Assembly (NCBI GenBank): GCA_023105745.1 | Contig: JALGQZ010000014.1 | Location: 4,869,888 to 4,933,887 of the forward strand | DNA from: Austropuccinia psidii | Lineage: Eukaryota > Basidiomycota > Pucciniomycetes > Pucciniales > Sphaerophragmiaceae | Direction: 5' to 3' | Length of the DNA: 64,000 nucleotides | In this document: piece after piece, positions 12,403 through 23,366 of the stretch | How the letters are laid out: each line of letters begins with the position of its first letter | Numbering within the stretch: position 1 is the first letter of the stretch | Made by a program: the position numbers and the translations under genes | Notes under the pieces: model-generated | Database searches by the model: none | Seen by the model: the letters and a program-made list of their open reading frames with translations, nothing else | What the model was told of the DNA's origin: nothing

Positions 12403-12600
12403 CCTTCCAGAAAGAAAAATGGAATCATTAAAGGATATAACACCAAATATCCACTGAAAGGAAATAAAAGAGGTCAAAATGACAGACTTAATAATATCAG
12501 TATTTACTATCAATATGAAAGAAAATAAAATATAATCATAAGTCCTAGCAGATGAATTAATAGGGGAAAAAACTCCCAGATTTTAAAGAGAGGCTTACAT
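12403..12600 (-). repeat. inverted fragment of Gypsy A LTR
   Basis: 12403-12520 (ACCTTCCAGAAAGAAAAATG, then AAGGATATAACACCAAATAT) is the reverse complement of the LTR block at about 12060-12165 (TTTCTTTCTGGAAGGTTG and GTGGTCATATCCTTTACTA). The minus-strand LTR at 26470-26580 has the same sequence in this orientation. So a second LTR copy sits head-to-head against the first. Homology fades after about 12600; 12600-13013 is otherwise unassigned. Confidence 0.6.
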
Positions 12601-13013
12601 ATCTGGAAAGCTTAGAGCTTGACTCCTTTAGGCTGAGAACCTGTCTGTATTGAATCTTTGAAGCTGTATTGATTTCTTGAGGAAATGAAAACATGGTGAA
12701 ATTGCAAAATGAGCTGGGATGAATGTTCTTTGCAGGTCTATGGTTGAAATATAGGCCACTATGAAACAAGACTGCATTGAATGAATGTGGTTGCTAAGGT
12801 GGATTGATGAAGCATTCAAACTTGAAAAATTATTTGAAATGAAAACTGCAAGTATTTCCTTTGGGGAATACTGCACACTTTAAAAGAACCAGTACCTGAT
12901 AATTGAGGTGATTGGTATTGAAGAAAACACCAATATTAAGCCTTTCTTAGTCCTTGTGAGAATATCATGCCATAAAGCCTGGCAATTTGTTTCTAAATCT
13001 GAAGTATTGACCC

Positions 13014-13690
13014 TGTCACAAACATGGGAAATATCCCCTGATAGGTGTCTCCAGCCACTAACTGTGTAACCCATTTATGGCCAATTGGCCTCTGGGCTAC
13101 ATCCACCATACCTGGCCATATCCTGGATGTATGGCCTCTTGGGCAAATTTCCATTTTAGTATCCCTCAGGCCTTTCTCACTGAAATAGGGCCTGGGGGGT
13201 CCTAGGCCCCTTTGGCCCACCCCCTTTGATTAGAGGGATTTGGGCCTAAATTTCCTTTCTGGACCATTGAGGCTCCCTATGGCTTCCACATCTAACAATA
13301 TGTAGGCTATTATCACGGTCTGAAGACCATGGGACCATTTAGGCCCATTTTGGCCTAAATCCAATGAGGAAAAGGGGCCATACCTCTGGCCTCTCAATCC
13401 ACAAGATCCAAAATGGACCCAGGAAAATCATTCAGAATCAAGTAATGGCCTCTGGAGGTAACCCTTTTCATGGCTTTACCCTCAAGACAAGGGGAGGCCT
13501 TCCCCAATCCTGGACCAATGGGCTTTAGGCATCTTGGATGGGGCATATATATGGTATTATATACCATTATGCACCATTTCCCTTGGAAATTACATTGTGA
13601 TGTTTTAAAGACTCCATTTATACATTTCACAGCAAGTCACCACTCCATCAATCCATTTTTGCTTACAAAAATAGATAATTCTTCATGATC
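13014..13690 (+). repeat. truncated 5' part of a Gypsy A-family LTR
   Basis: Starts TGTCACAAACATGGG, like the LTR at 10758. It then shows the same GGCCAATTGGCC-rich stretch, GGCCCTAGG/GGCCTGGGGGG region, TGGCCTCTGG-AGGTAACC block and the TATA palindrome (13541-13574). Homology stops near 13690, where the sequence turns AT-rich, so the 3' 900 bp are missing. Confidence 0.7.
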
Positions 13691-13859
13691 AATATTTTCA
13701 TAAAAATTTATGCAGACTCAGATGTTCAGGATACAAACAAATAATAATTGTTTTATTTTTTCACTAGAAACATAATTAAATAATATGAGTCAAGATTTCA
13801 AGAATGATAAATACAGCTTTCCATCTAATTATTGAATTTGGAAAACACCTAATTTTTGT

Positions 13860-14715
13860 TAATTTGATGTCTAAATTGGTAAGAAATTTTTTATTTTTAA
13901 TATTTTTGAATTTGATTGTCTAGAATTTTTAACTGATTATTTTTATGGCCCAAATAATATAATTCTTTTAACATTTATCAGATATTCTCTACCACTTTGA
14001 ATTCTGGTAAGCAAGAAAATAATAAGCTTGAAATAATTACAATACATCCAACTTGTGTTATTCAAAAAAATATTTGAACAAAATGAAATTATTCAAAATG
14101 TATTTTTAATATTTGGAATTTTTCCCAAATGGTAACTCCCAAAAGACTGAAAGCGGGTCAAGAATAAAGCCCAATACATTTATATAACTACTCAAAATCC
14201 AGGAAATAATAAAAGAATTTGTATTCACTAATATCAGGATTTAGTCATTGTGGTTTATCAAAATATAATTTGATGTGTATTTTTGGTAATAAATCTTTCA
14301 CTTTCAATACTTTTACATTTGACTTTCTAGCATTTTTGACTGCTTATATTTATGGCCCAAATAATATCGCACTTGTGGATAAATGAAAACAACTAATGAC
14401 AAATTCCTTTTAAAAATTGATCAGATATTCTTTACCAATTCTAATGCTTGTAAGTAAGGTAATGATAAGCTTGAAATAATGCCAATACCTCCAATTTGTG
14501 GTGTTCAAAATTCTTTTTTGACAAAATGAAATTAATCAAAATGTATTTATAATATTTGGAATTTGTCCCACATGGTAGCTCCCAAAAGACTGAAATCAGG
14601 TTAAGAATAAACCCCAATAAGCTTATATAGTTACTCAAAAGCTAGGAAATAATAAAAGATATTTTTTTCACCAATCCTGGGGATTTAGTCACTGTGGTTT
14701 ATCAAAATTTGATTT
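13860..14715. repeat. diverged tandem duplication, units about 410 and 446 bp
   Basis: Unit 1 (13860-14269) and unit 2 (14270-14715) align along their length. Shared anchors in the same order are AATTTGATGT, TATGGCCCAAATAATAT, TCAGATATTCT, AATAAGCTTGAAATAAT or GATAAGCTTGAAATAAT, AATATTTGGAATTT, CTCCCAAAAGACTGAAA, CAGGAAATAATAAAAGA or TAGGAAATAATAAAAGA and GTGGTTTATCAAAAT. Unit 2 has a ~36-bp extra stretch near 14380. No coding potential. Many substitutions show it is old. Confidence 0.75.
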
Positions 14716-17100
14716 CTTGAAGAATACAGAGCAACAAACTGTAAAAATTGTATTTTATAAGAATTGAAAAAAGGAATTTATATGTATCATTACAGAAGAT
14801 AAAGATTAGAGATAAAAAGAAGAATTTAGTCACCATTTTGTACTAATATTACTCTTAAATCTGTATGGGCTATAGCAGAACACACGAACCATGGATAAAA
14901 AGTTGATCTTCATTTTCAAATATAATTTCAAAATTCTTACTCAAAGTCATATCAAAACAACAGTTTTTTTAGATTACCACAAAATAATCTTAAAAATTAA
15001 CATTCTTGAAAACACAACAGGTCATGCGGTGCTAGTTTGTATAAAACTTCAAACACAAAAATAGAAACAGGTGTCCTGAAAGGTTGAGTACTTTATTACA
15101 ATTGAACATTTAATGAATGAGGTATGATAGAATTAAGCTTCAAAATGTGTACTCTCAACCTCGCCGCATGCTCCCACAGAAATAAGCCAAGATCTTCCAA
15201 TAATAACTAGCAAAACATATGACTATATACACTGTTGTTAATATTTGGCCCTGTTCCTGGAAAATGTGAAATGATATTTAAGCTTTTAGGATCAATATCT
15301 TGGAGAACTCAACTTTCTTTGATGAAAAAACCCTCAAGTCCATATCGCTGCATGTTTTTAAGCTCTTCATAAATCCCTACAATAATAGCTCTTACAATAT
15401 GTAAAAAGGTATATGTCCCTTTTTCCATAATCAAGTCAAAGATTTCATCATGAGAAGCCATTTGAATATTCTCAAAGTAACACATAGAACAAAAGCCCTT
15501 TTGGAATGATATGTATAAGACTGTCTGGGAAAGCTTGATTTTAATGAATAAAAAAACAATAGAGCTTTTTTGTAACCTTGAAATTGAAGAAAAATGTTTG
15601 TTGTTTTAGTAGAAAAGGACATAATAGTAAAAATTATAGATATTCCATGGTTATTTATATTTTCTCTCTTCTGAAGTCAAAATACTTTTTGCACTCATTG
15701 ATATTAAAACCATAATTCATATGAAATTGGTAAGAATTTGAATCCTTACTATTCCTTAAAACTTTGAGTATGATTAAAGAAAGCAAATCAAAGAAGAGAA
15801 ATCATTAATTTCTTCATGTTTGTGTCCTTTGTCTCCTCAGATATTAGAAACTGACTGAAATGCCTGTGAGGTAAATTCTCTTGAAAATCATGCATTGTGC
15901 CAGAGGTTTATCATCTGGTACACCCACACAACATTTGAAAGCATGTTTTGGGCACCTGGATCCTATACGTTTTCAAAATTATTAAATGATTTTTCCTCTG
16001 TAATATGGCGCTTGTTCTATAATCCCAGATAATTCTTTTCCTTCACTAGTGAGAAATTCACAAATTCTGAATGCACAACTAAATATTTTTATCAAAAGAG
16101 AACCTTATTCAGCTTTTTAAGGGGTAATTATACACTTTAAGTTGAGGTTTACACTGAAAAGTTTTGTAAAGCATGGACAATTCTCCCAAAAGTAACTTTA
16201 AAAGATAAAAACTAAAATCTATGTACCTGAAAAGAAACCCATAATTTCATAGTATTTTTATATAAAAAAAGAATTATAAAAAAGATCTTATGTGTAGATA
16301 AGTATAGTTTCAATTATAAAGTATTTCTTTTTGGCTATAAATAATTTTAAATCTTATCTGAAACAAGGTATTTAAAGAAAATCATAAATATTCCTTATAT
16401 TTGACACCTTATGTTTATCAATAATCAAAATTTTCATTATTAAATCAAGTTAAGGTCAGGATTTACAACCTATTATGCTTATTTTTAGTTTTATTATCTT
16501 GTTCTTACATTGAGCCATGTATTATTCCTGAATATGTTAAATATAAGTAAAGGGAATATTAGGAGAAAAATATCCAAATGAAATGCTTTTTCAAGCCCAT
16601 ATGAGAATATAAAATCATAAATTATTGATCAATTTCATATCCCTCAATTCCTTTTATATGCATTTCTAAGTTGTAGTAAAGAAAAATATTGAAGCACTTA
16701 TTAAAAAAAGTATTACAAACAGACAACATCATTTCCTAACTGAACATTTTTTCAGAATTCAAGGTTGGTCTTCAAAAATGCATTGTTCAGATATGGAATT
16801 GATATACCAAGATATAAACTTGCAAAATATGTTGGCTGAAAGATATTATAAAAGTTCTTATGAGTTTTCAGTTGTTTTGAGTTTGATTTATGTCATTCCA
16901 TCTTATATAATTTTCTGATATATGCATTAAGCTAAAAAGGATTTTGATTTTGACTACACATTGGTTACTTTCCATTCTTTGTCATAAAGGAAAAAGACAA
17001 TCCTTCATTTTTCTTTTTTTGAAACAGGAAATTTGGGAATAATACCTTCAAGATACAGTGTTTCTTGAAGAGAAAATTTGAACCTTTGAGATATGACCAC
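14716..17100. other. AT-rich intergenic DNA
   Basis: No gene, RNA or repeat boundary recognised. Short ORFs are stop-limited AT-rich noise. Confidence 0.4.
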
Positions 17101-17225
17101 ATACCCAAAAAGGTCACAAGAAATATTTAAAATAATTATACATTAAAAATAATTACCTTAAACTACAAAAATGCCATAAATAGGCATAAAACTTGGTTTA
17201 AGTTAAAACCCAATGAATAAACATG

Positions 17226-17480
17226 TGAAATCAACTATACCATTGGATTCCCCATGGTAAAATACACATATACCATTTTTATGGCATATCTGTAAAGTCA
17301 ATATTTAATGAGTTATAAGTAATAATACCTTATAAAAAACATAAATCCTTGATTATTTCAAATACCAATTAAACAGCATTTGAAATAAATAGTACCATTG
17401 AATTTTCCATAAAGCTTCACACATAAAACAATTAAGAAGATAATCTCCAAAGTCAATACTTAAGGAGTTAAGCTGAATAT
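17226..17480. repeat. two ~154-bp modules
   Basis: ACCATTGGATTCCCCATGG (about 17240) returns as ACCATTGAATTTTCCATAA (about 17393). GTAAAGTCAATATTTAATGAG (about 17291, shown in part) returns as CAAAGTCAATACTTAAGGAG (about 17445). Both pairs are 153-154 bp apart, so the segment is an imperfect tandem duplication. It lies upstream of a TATA-bearing LTR-like region. Confidence 0.55.
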
Positions 17481-17674
17481 ATGCACTTTTTTGGTCAATG
17501 CATATATTCAAGGATTTTAGCTAATATCTTGTGAGATATACATGATATAGTGATTCACCAAAAATGAATTCACCATGTAATGAATGTAAGAATACAGGAA
17601 TGAACTTTATTTCACAAGCTATAAACAAGGTTAAAACCTGTAAGGGATTGTTGATTAAAATCAATAGAGCTGTT

Positions 17675-18320
17675 GACCACTTTGTTGTGAAAGTGGTCCA
17701 AGCTTGAAAAAGGGTAGACAGTTGGATTCTACTAGCTCATTCGTGAAGAATGATTTATTTTTTATTACAATATTCAAGGCATAACCCCTTGAAATCATTG
17801 TTTGAAGTTTAAAATATTAAATTTCAACAGAAAAGATGAGTTACAAGAAAAATCATCAAAAATACAGTTTTGATGATGTAATGAACTGCTCTTGGAATTT
17901 TAAAGAGGACATGCCAAGCTATCAGAATCCACTCCCAAAATAGCTGCAGCGTGTATAACATAAAAGCTATTAATGATTGAAGTTTAACCTTAAATTTGAT
18001 CATTTAAGATCACTCACTGTAATCTTATTTTAGGTTTAACAGTCATATAAGTGATAAAACTGGTTAATACTATTAGAATATGATTAAAGCTAATAAAATA
18101 CACGAAGTTTAGGCTTCTTCCAAGCCTATGATGTCATCAAACTTAGAGCTATAGTGATAACTCTAAATAATGATGTAATTATGAGGTAAGATGGTTTGAT
18201 CATGATGTAATCATCACCAAACCTTAAAATATTGATCACCTCTAGTAGAAAGCATCAGTACACGCCTACTAGAAGCCTGTTGGACTCTAGGAGGGAGGTA
18301 TTTACTATAAATAGAGCTCT
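17675..18320 (+). promoter_or_regulatory. LTR-like promoter region with palindromes and TATA box
   Basis: A perfect 9-bp stem (GACCACTTT...AAAGTGGTC, 6-bp loop) lies at about 17675-17698. Three near-palindromic TGATGT(C/A)AT sites cluster at about 18129, 18171 and 18203, one being TGATGTCATCA, which resembles bZIP (ATF/CREB-like) sites. A TATA box (CTATAAATAGAGC) lies at about 18305. This layout resembles the U3 of an LTR retrotransposon, but no LTR ends could be fixed. No coding sequence follows before the MULE insertion. Confidence 0.35.
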
Positions 18321-18791
18321 TTTTACTCCGTTTTCCTCTCAGACGCTTACAAAACATTAAATCATTAAATAAAAAGGTAATTTCTTTCTTCTTTATATAT
18401 AAAGCTTTTATATTATTAAAGAACAAAGGTAATCTTATTATAATAATCATCTTTGAATTGATTATTTCAATTATTTAATTGTTTTGTTTAAATTTCTCTT
18501 AAAAACCTCTATTCCACGTAAAATCAAGCAAAATTGTAATTTCTCTTAATTTCTATTGTAACTACAATTTAAATAAGTTTTATTTACATTATTAGGTGTA
18601 AAATTATCCAAGATTATTATATTGAGAATTAAAAGTAGGTTATTTCTCTTATTATTTATAGCTTTAATATTAGTAATATTATTGTTATTAATTGTTTTTT
18701 ATTAATAGAAAACAATTTTTTACGCCTTTATTATTTGTTGGTAACAATAATAAAGTTCTTTTAAATATATTAATTATCTTATATTCACATA

Positions 18792-18799
18792 TTTATTTA
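18792..18799. repeat. target-site duplication of MULE copy 1 (left)
   Basis: TTTATTTA, matched by TTTATTTA at 23167-23174. Mutator-like elements make 8-11 bp duplications. The sequence is low-complexity, so chance cannot be fully excluded. Confidence 0.6.
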
Positions 18800-21700
18800 C
18801 GGTGTTGGTAAACACATGTAAGCTTTTAGTAAAAACACGTAAGTGACCTTATTTTTCAAAAACAATTCCTCAGGCTCAGTTTTGAGGGTTTTTTTAATTT
18901 TTTTTTCCATATTTTTCCCGACTTGGCATGTCAATAGGCACATTTTTTTTGCCAAATTTCACCAATTTGGCCAATATGCCAAAATGGCATATTTTCCTCA
19001 AAAATTCATTTAAAATCTTCCCACTTATAAATTTCCTTTATTTTTTTTAAAAAATGAAGGGTTCAATGTGAAGAATAAAGCACCAGAATCCCATAATTTT
19101 GGGAATTTTTTTGGGTGGGACAAGTGAAGGCGCAAAAAGGGTTTTTTTTTAATGTTTTTTCCCATCATTGTAATATGCCTATTTCTAAAATGTGAATTTA
19201 ATAACTTCCCACTTATGAATTTCCTTCATTTTTTCTTTAAATTAAACGGTTTAATCTGGACAATAAAGAACCAGAAGCTCATGAATTGGGAAAAAAAATT
19301 TGGTGGGACAACAAGTGAAGGCGCAATGAGTGTTTTTTCTCTTGTGTGCAATATGACTATTTTCAAGTACAAAAGCTCCACATGTTTGATAAAAAAGGAG
19401 ACTGAGGTGGGATTCAAGCAATAAATATGACTGAGGAGGGGGATAATTGGCATAAATTGTATATACAAAAATCATTCAATCAGAATCAACCTCCAAAATA
19501 GTGGGTTTTTTCTGAGAGGGGGAGGAAGATTGGACAAATACAACATTCTGTGTTTCTTAAATTTATCAGCCCACCCCAGGTTATGTGTTTGGGCATGAAT
19601 CTCCAAGTTCACAGTAATGGGGGGACTGGGTAAACTTTAGAAATGATGATGTCCAAAGGAACGAAATGAGCACAACTATTCAAGAAGCAGATGAAAATGG
19701 GGGGACTATCATTTGGAGGACAGAAATAAGGGAAAAAAGAAAAATATTGGGCTGTGGAATAAAATAGAACTGGTCTTTTATACTTATTTGCAATTGGATC
19801 CCCCATGTCAGGCATGGACATCCACTTGCTTTTTGGAGCCTGGCCAACATCTTCATACCATTCAATTCTTTCCAAATAAGAGGATACTGAGGGAATTGAG
19901 GTGTTCATGGCTTCATAAAGGTCTTGATTTCGTTGAATTTCTTCAGCCAAGTCACCTCTGACATCAGCCCATTGATCTTGAGTCTTGTAAATGAAGTTAG
20001 ATACTGTTCTGTAGCCACAGTTTCCATCACCCTGGACATTGATGGCCTTGAAGGTGTATTTCAATATAAACTTGGGCAAGTCTTCTGAGCCAGTTATCTG
20101 ATAAAATAAGTTCAAAAAATGAATAAGTATCAAAATAAACAACAGACAATTACATTAAAAAGAATCAGAAACTCACAAACAGCTTGGAGCATTCATCACT
20201 TGTGTGATAATTGCTTTGACAATGCTCACAGGTCAAGTCAATTGCATCATAGATATTCAAGCTGGTGGCAGGCTTGTGTTATTTTCTTTGTGAGGTTGTT
20301 CTTCCAATTGCCAATCTTCTGGACCTTCTAAGGGTTACTTCTGATTTATTTAATTCAGTTTCTGGGGGTAATGAATCTGATGAACTGATGGATTTAGATA
20401 ATGAATCCTCAGAATCTTCAGAATCCTCAGATGAGTGCACTTCCATAATTGCAGAGGGGACATTTGACTAGGATCTTGACGTTGTGGTACTGGTCACTTT
20501 TGAGGGGGGTCTTCCTCTTCTCTTGGATTGACTTTCAATAATTTCAAATCTTGAAGGTTCTCTTTTTTTTATTTTTGTTTTTATTCTTGGCTCCTTGGGG
20601 TCTTCCACAGATATTCTTGCATTCTAGAGGGTCTTCATAATATTAATCATCCTCTTGACTCTTGGGAATTTGATCAAATGGGACTTTTCCAGTCAAAACA
20701 TCTTGAAAATGTTGAAGTGTTGGAGTGATTTCTGCCATTGGTCTTTGAAACAGGTCTTCGCCAATGTCTTCAAATACTTTCTTGGCTTCTTTCTTTCTTT
20801 CTTTTTCAACACTTTGATCATCACCTTGAAAACCAGCCTGAGAAGAATATGACAAATAAAATAAGTTAATAAGAAAAATGATAATAATAAGAAATTAAAA
20901 AACCCTCACAGGCAAATTCAAATGCCATTGACGATGGAAGTCTGATAATTCAAGCCTTTGGTGCTTGGCAAATTCATTTTGGGTCTTATGCTTGCAAGGA
21001 ATGCCTTTAGAATTGTTGTATTTGTTGGTGCATTTTTCATTTGGAGGAAATTTTGTTTTGAAATTTTCAAAGGCAATCTGAAGAGCATAATGAGACACCT
21101 TGCCATTGAGGGCACAGATGTGTGGAGGAAAATTCTTGACATGGACAATCATTTCTTTGGAGATTCTGTTGATAATTTCAATAAATTGTTTTCTGAATGC
21201 CATGTGGAGAGCCCTGACTACCTCCAGGATAGTACCAGTGGACTTTTGGAGCCAAAGTTTAACCATGGCATGGGCACCTTCAACTCTGGAGGTGGAGCCC
21301 ACACCAAGGTGGCAATGGTGGTTAGTACAGGCTGGCACATAATACTCCTTTAGAGGAAGCCACGTCTTTTTCAAATATTGCAGGACTTCAGGACTTTTGA
21401 CTTGCTTTTGAAGCTTCTTCCAATTGTCTTTGGAAGACTTTTCAGTGGATGAATACATAACCTGAGAAATGAATCCCAAAGTCATTAATAAAAACAATAA
21501 TAATAAGAAAAGTGAGATAAAGTGAAGAAGTATATTACTTGATTCCAAAGGCCCATAAAATCTTCAAAATCAGTCCCATGACCAATTTTCTTCATGCAAT
21601 GAGCAGATACATCCTTGTTGATGTGCCAAATGCATAGCATGACTTTGGAGTCTGGGAAGAGCTTCTTAATAGAGTTTTTCAAGGCCAGATCCCTGTAAAT

Positions 21701-23166
21701 AACAATAACTGGAGGGGGAACAAGATTGGTGTTGTTGAGGACCTTTTCTATGTATTTATTTAATGCCCAAGTATATGAAGGTTCATTTTCATTCTTCATC
21801 AAACAAAAAGCCCCAGAAAAGGTCTTATTGGTTGATCTGAATCCAACAATATGAAAAAGGGGCATTTTGTACTTATTGGTTTTATAAGTACAATCCATAA
21901 GAATGACATGAGGAAAGCCATGAAGAAGTTTTATGGCCAGGGGGTGAGTAAAAAACAAGGAGGTAATGTGTCCCTCAGAATCCCTTGCAGAGGACCAAAC
22001 AAAATTTCCTTCTTTGAGAGTGTCAATAAGAGCATCAATGGGCCTTCTGCCTTGCAGTTTGTCTTTCTTGACTTTGTTGTAAATGTCTTGAAGGATTACA
22101 GGCCTGTTAGACTCCCTCTGGCTGCATAATTGGGCCTGAATTTGCCTTGGCATGAGCAGTGATTCAGACATTTGAGCAATTTGGGATGTTTCTTGCTCAT
22201 TGAATTTCCTGACAGCAGGATGTGCCATGATATTTTCAGTGACATCATGGCTATGTTCAGGATTTTTGACTTTAAGAGTCCAAGTGGTACTCTTGGCATA
22301 TTTCCTGGCATAAAGTCTAAAAGGACAGTCAAGCTTTCTTGAGGTGACTGTTTTGGAGGGGCTTTTGTTGGGATTTGGGGTGCCAGACCTGTCACAACAT
22401 ATTTCAATTTGGTTGTGGGTCATATTGGACCTCAAGGTGGACACAGCATACCCCTGAGCCCTGGAAACATTATGCACATGTTGCCAAAGAAGCTCAAGGG
22501 TCTGAAATTCACCTTCAGTGGGGGTTTGAAGCATTTTTTAATGAAAAATATGTATAAAAGTGAAAAAAGGGGGATTTGGGGGATTTGGAATGGGGTAAGA
22601 ACCTTTTGAAATGTGAAAAAGAGGTGAAAAATGTGTTAAAAATGAACAGAAGTGGTTAAGAGTGAAAGAAAGTGGCTTAAATGTGGGATTAATAGATGAG
22701 GGAAGGTAAAAAATTGAAAATTGAGAGGCTTGAAAGCAGGTTGTTGTGGTGGAAAATGCAGTCTTTGGGGGAAAAAAAGAAAAAAAAGTGTGAAAAGCTT
22801 TGCAAAATGGCTTTGGTAATGCTGTTTTTCCAAAAAAAAAAGAATGGTTTGGGGTGGGGATAATGTGGATTATAGAGGTGCTTGGGCTTGTTTTTTTGGG
22901 GGGGGGCTGGGCAAAAAAAACTGAAACAATTTGGAGTTAGAGAGGTTTTGTGGGGGAAAAACCTCTTTTGGGCATGTTTTGGCCCAATACAGGCCCAATT
23001 GTGTTTCATTTTCAATTAAAAATGGGCCCAGGGTACCCCTTACATGTTTTTACTAAAAGCTTGCGTGTTTTTACCAATTTATGGCCAAAACACGTAAGTT
23101 TTTAGTAAAAACACGTAAGCTCTTACCTGTTTTTACCAGTTTGCTTACGTGTTTTTACCAACACCC
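18800..23166 (-). mobile_element. MULE copy 1, transposase-OTU type
   Basis: DNA transposon of the Mutator superfamily, 4367 bp, encoding its transposase on the minus strand. It is bounded by GGTGTTGGTAAACAC on the left and GTGTTTTTACCAACACCC on the right, with an 8-bp A/T duplication outside. Both ends carry further copies of GTAAAAACACGTAAG in both orientations. Near-identical in layout to copy 2 at 30942-35379. The 3' untranslated part holds an old internal duplication (CCCACTTA...GTGAAGGCGCAA at about 19021 and again at about 19208) that is also present in copy 2. Inserted into AT-rich LTR-like DNA. Confidence 0.85.
19609..22534 (-). pseudogene. FAR1/MULE transposase fused to CCHC knuckle and OTU domain (copy 1)
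   Basis: Four exons: 22534-21539, 21461-20910, 20837-20177, 20097-19609, with GT-AG introns of 72-79 bp. Start MLQTPTEGEF. Residues 1-110 look like a FAR1-type zinc-binding domain (ICCDRSG, LDCPFRL, HSHD). The DDE core follows: HVILMDCTYKTN, then VIVIYRDLAL, where the second catalytic Asp is Tyr (codon 21695-21697); CIWHINKDV; and STSRVEGAHA, whose Glu is a candidate third acid. Exon 3 is broken by a stop at 20643-20645 and a net +1 shift in an A-rich run near 20560-20585. A CX2CX4HX4C knuckle (CEHCQSNYHTSDEC) precedes the OTU-type cysteine protease (GDGNCGYR nucleophile, AHFVPL His). OTU catalytic Cys and His are kept. The C-terminus ends early compared with copy 2. Not functional as a full protein. 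Confidence 0.85.
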
Positions 23167-23366
23167 TTTATTTATTATATCATTTTTTTTATATAATATA
23201 AATTATATTATTATTATTTTTTAATAATATAATTATTTTACGCCATAATTATGATAATTCTTTATTATTATAATTATTTTCATCTTATTTATTGCATTTA
23301 TAAGGACATTCATAGTACAATAAGTGAAATATTAGTAATTTTTATTTATTGTTTCATAGTCAAACC
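23167..23366. other. AT-rich junction between MULE copy 1 and Gypsy gag-pol relic
   Basis: Mostly A/T with a TTTTACGCC motif that also occurs near 18720 on the far side of MULE copy 1. This suggests that both flanks belong to the same older AT-rich repeat split by the insertion. Nothing coding. Confidence 0.35.

Noticed and set aside
21851..22129. plus-strand ORFs inside both MULE copies (also 20958-21353 and 33162-33546)
   Set aside because: Antisense to the FAR1/DDE coding exons, with no domains of their own.
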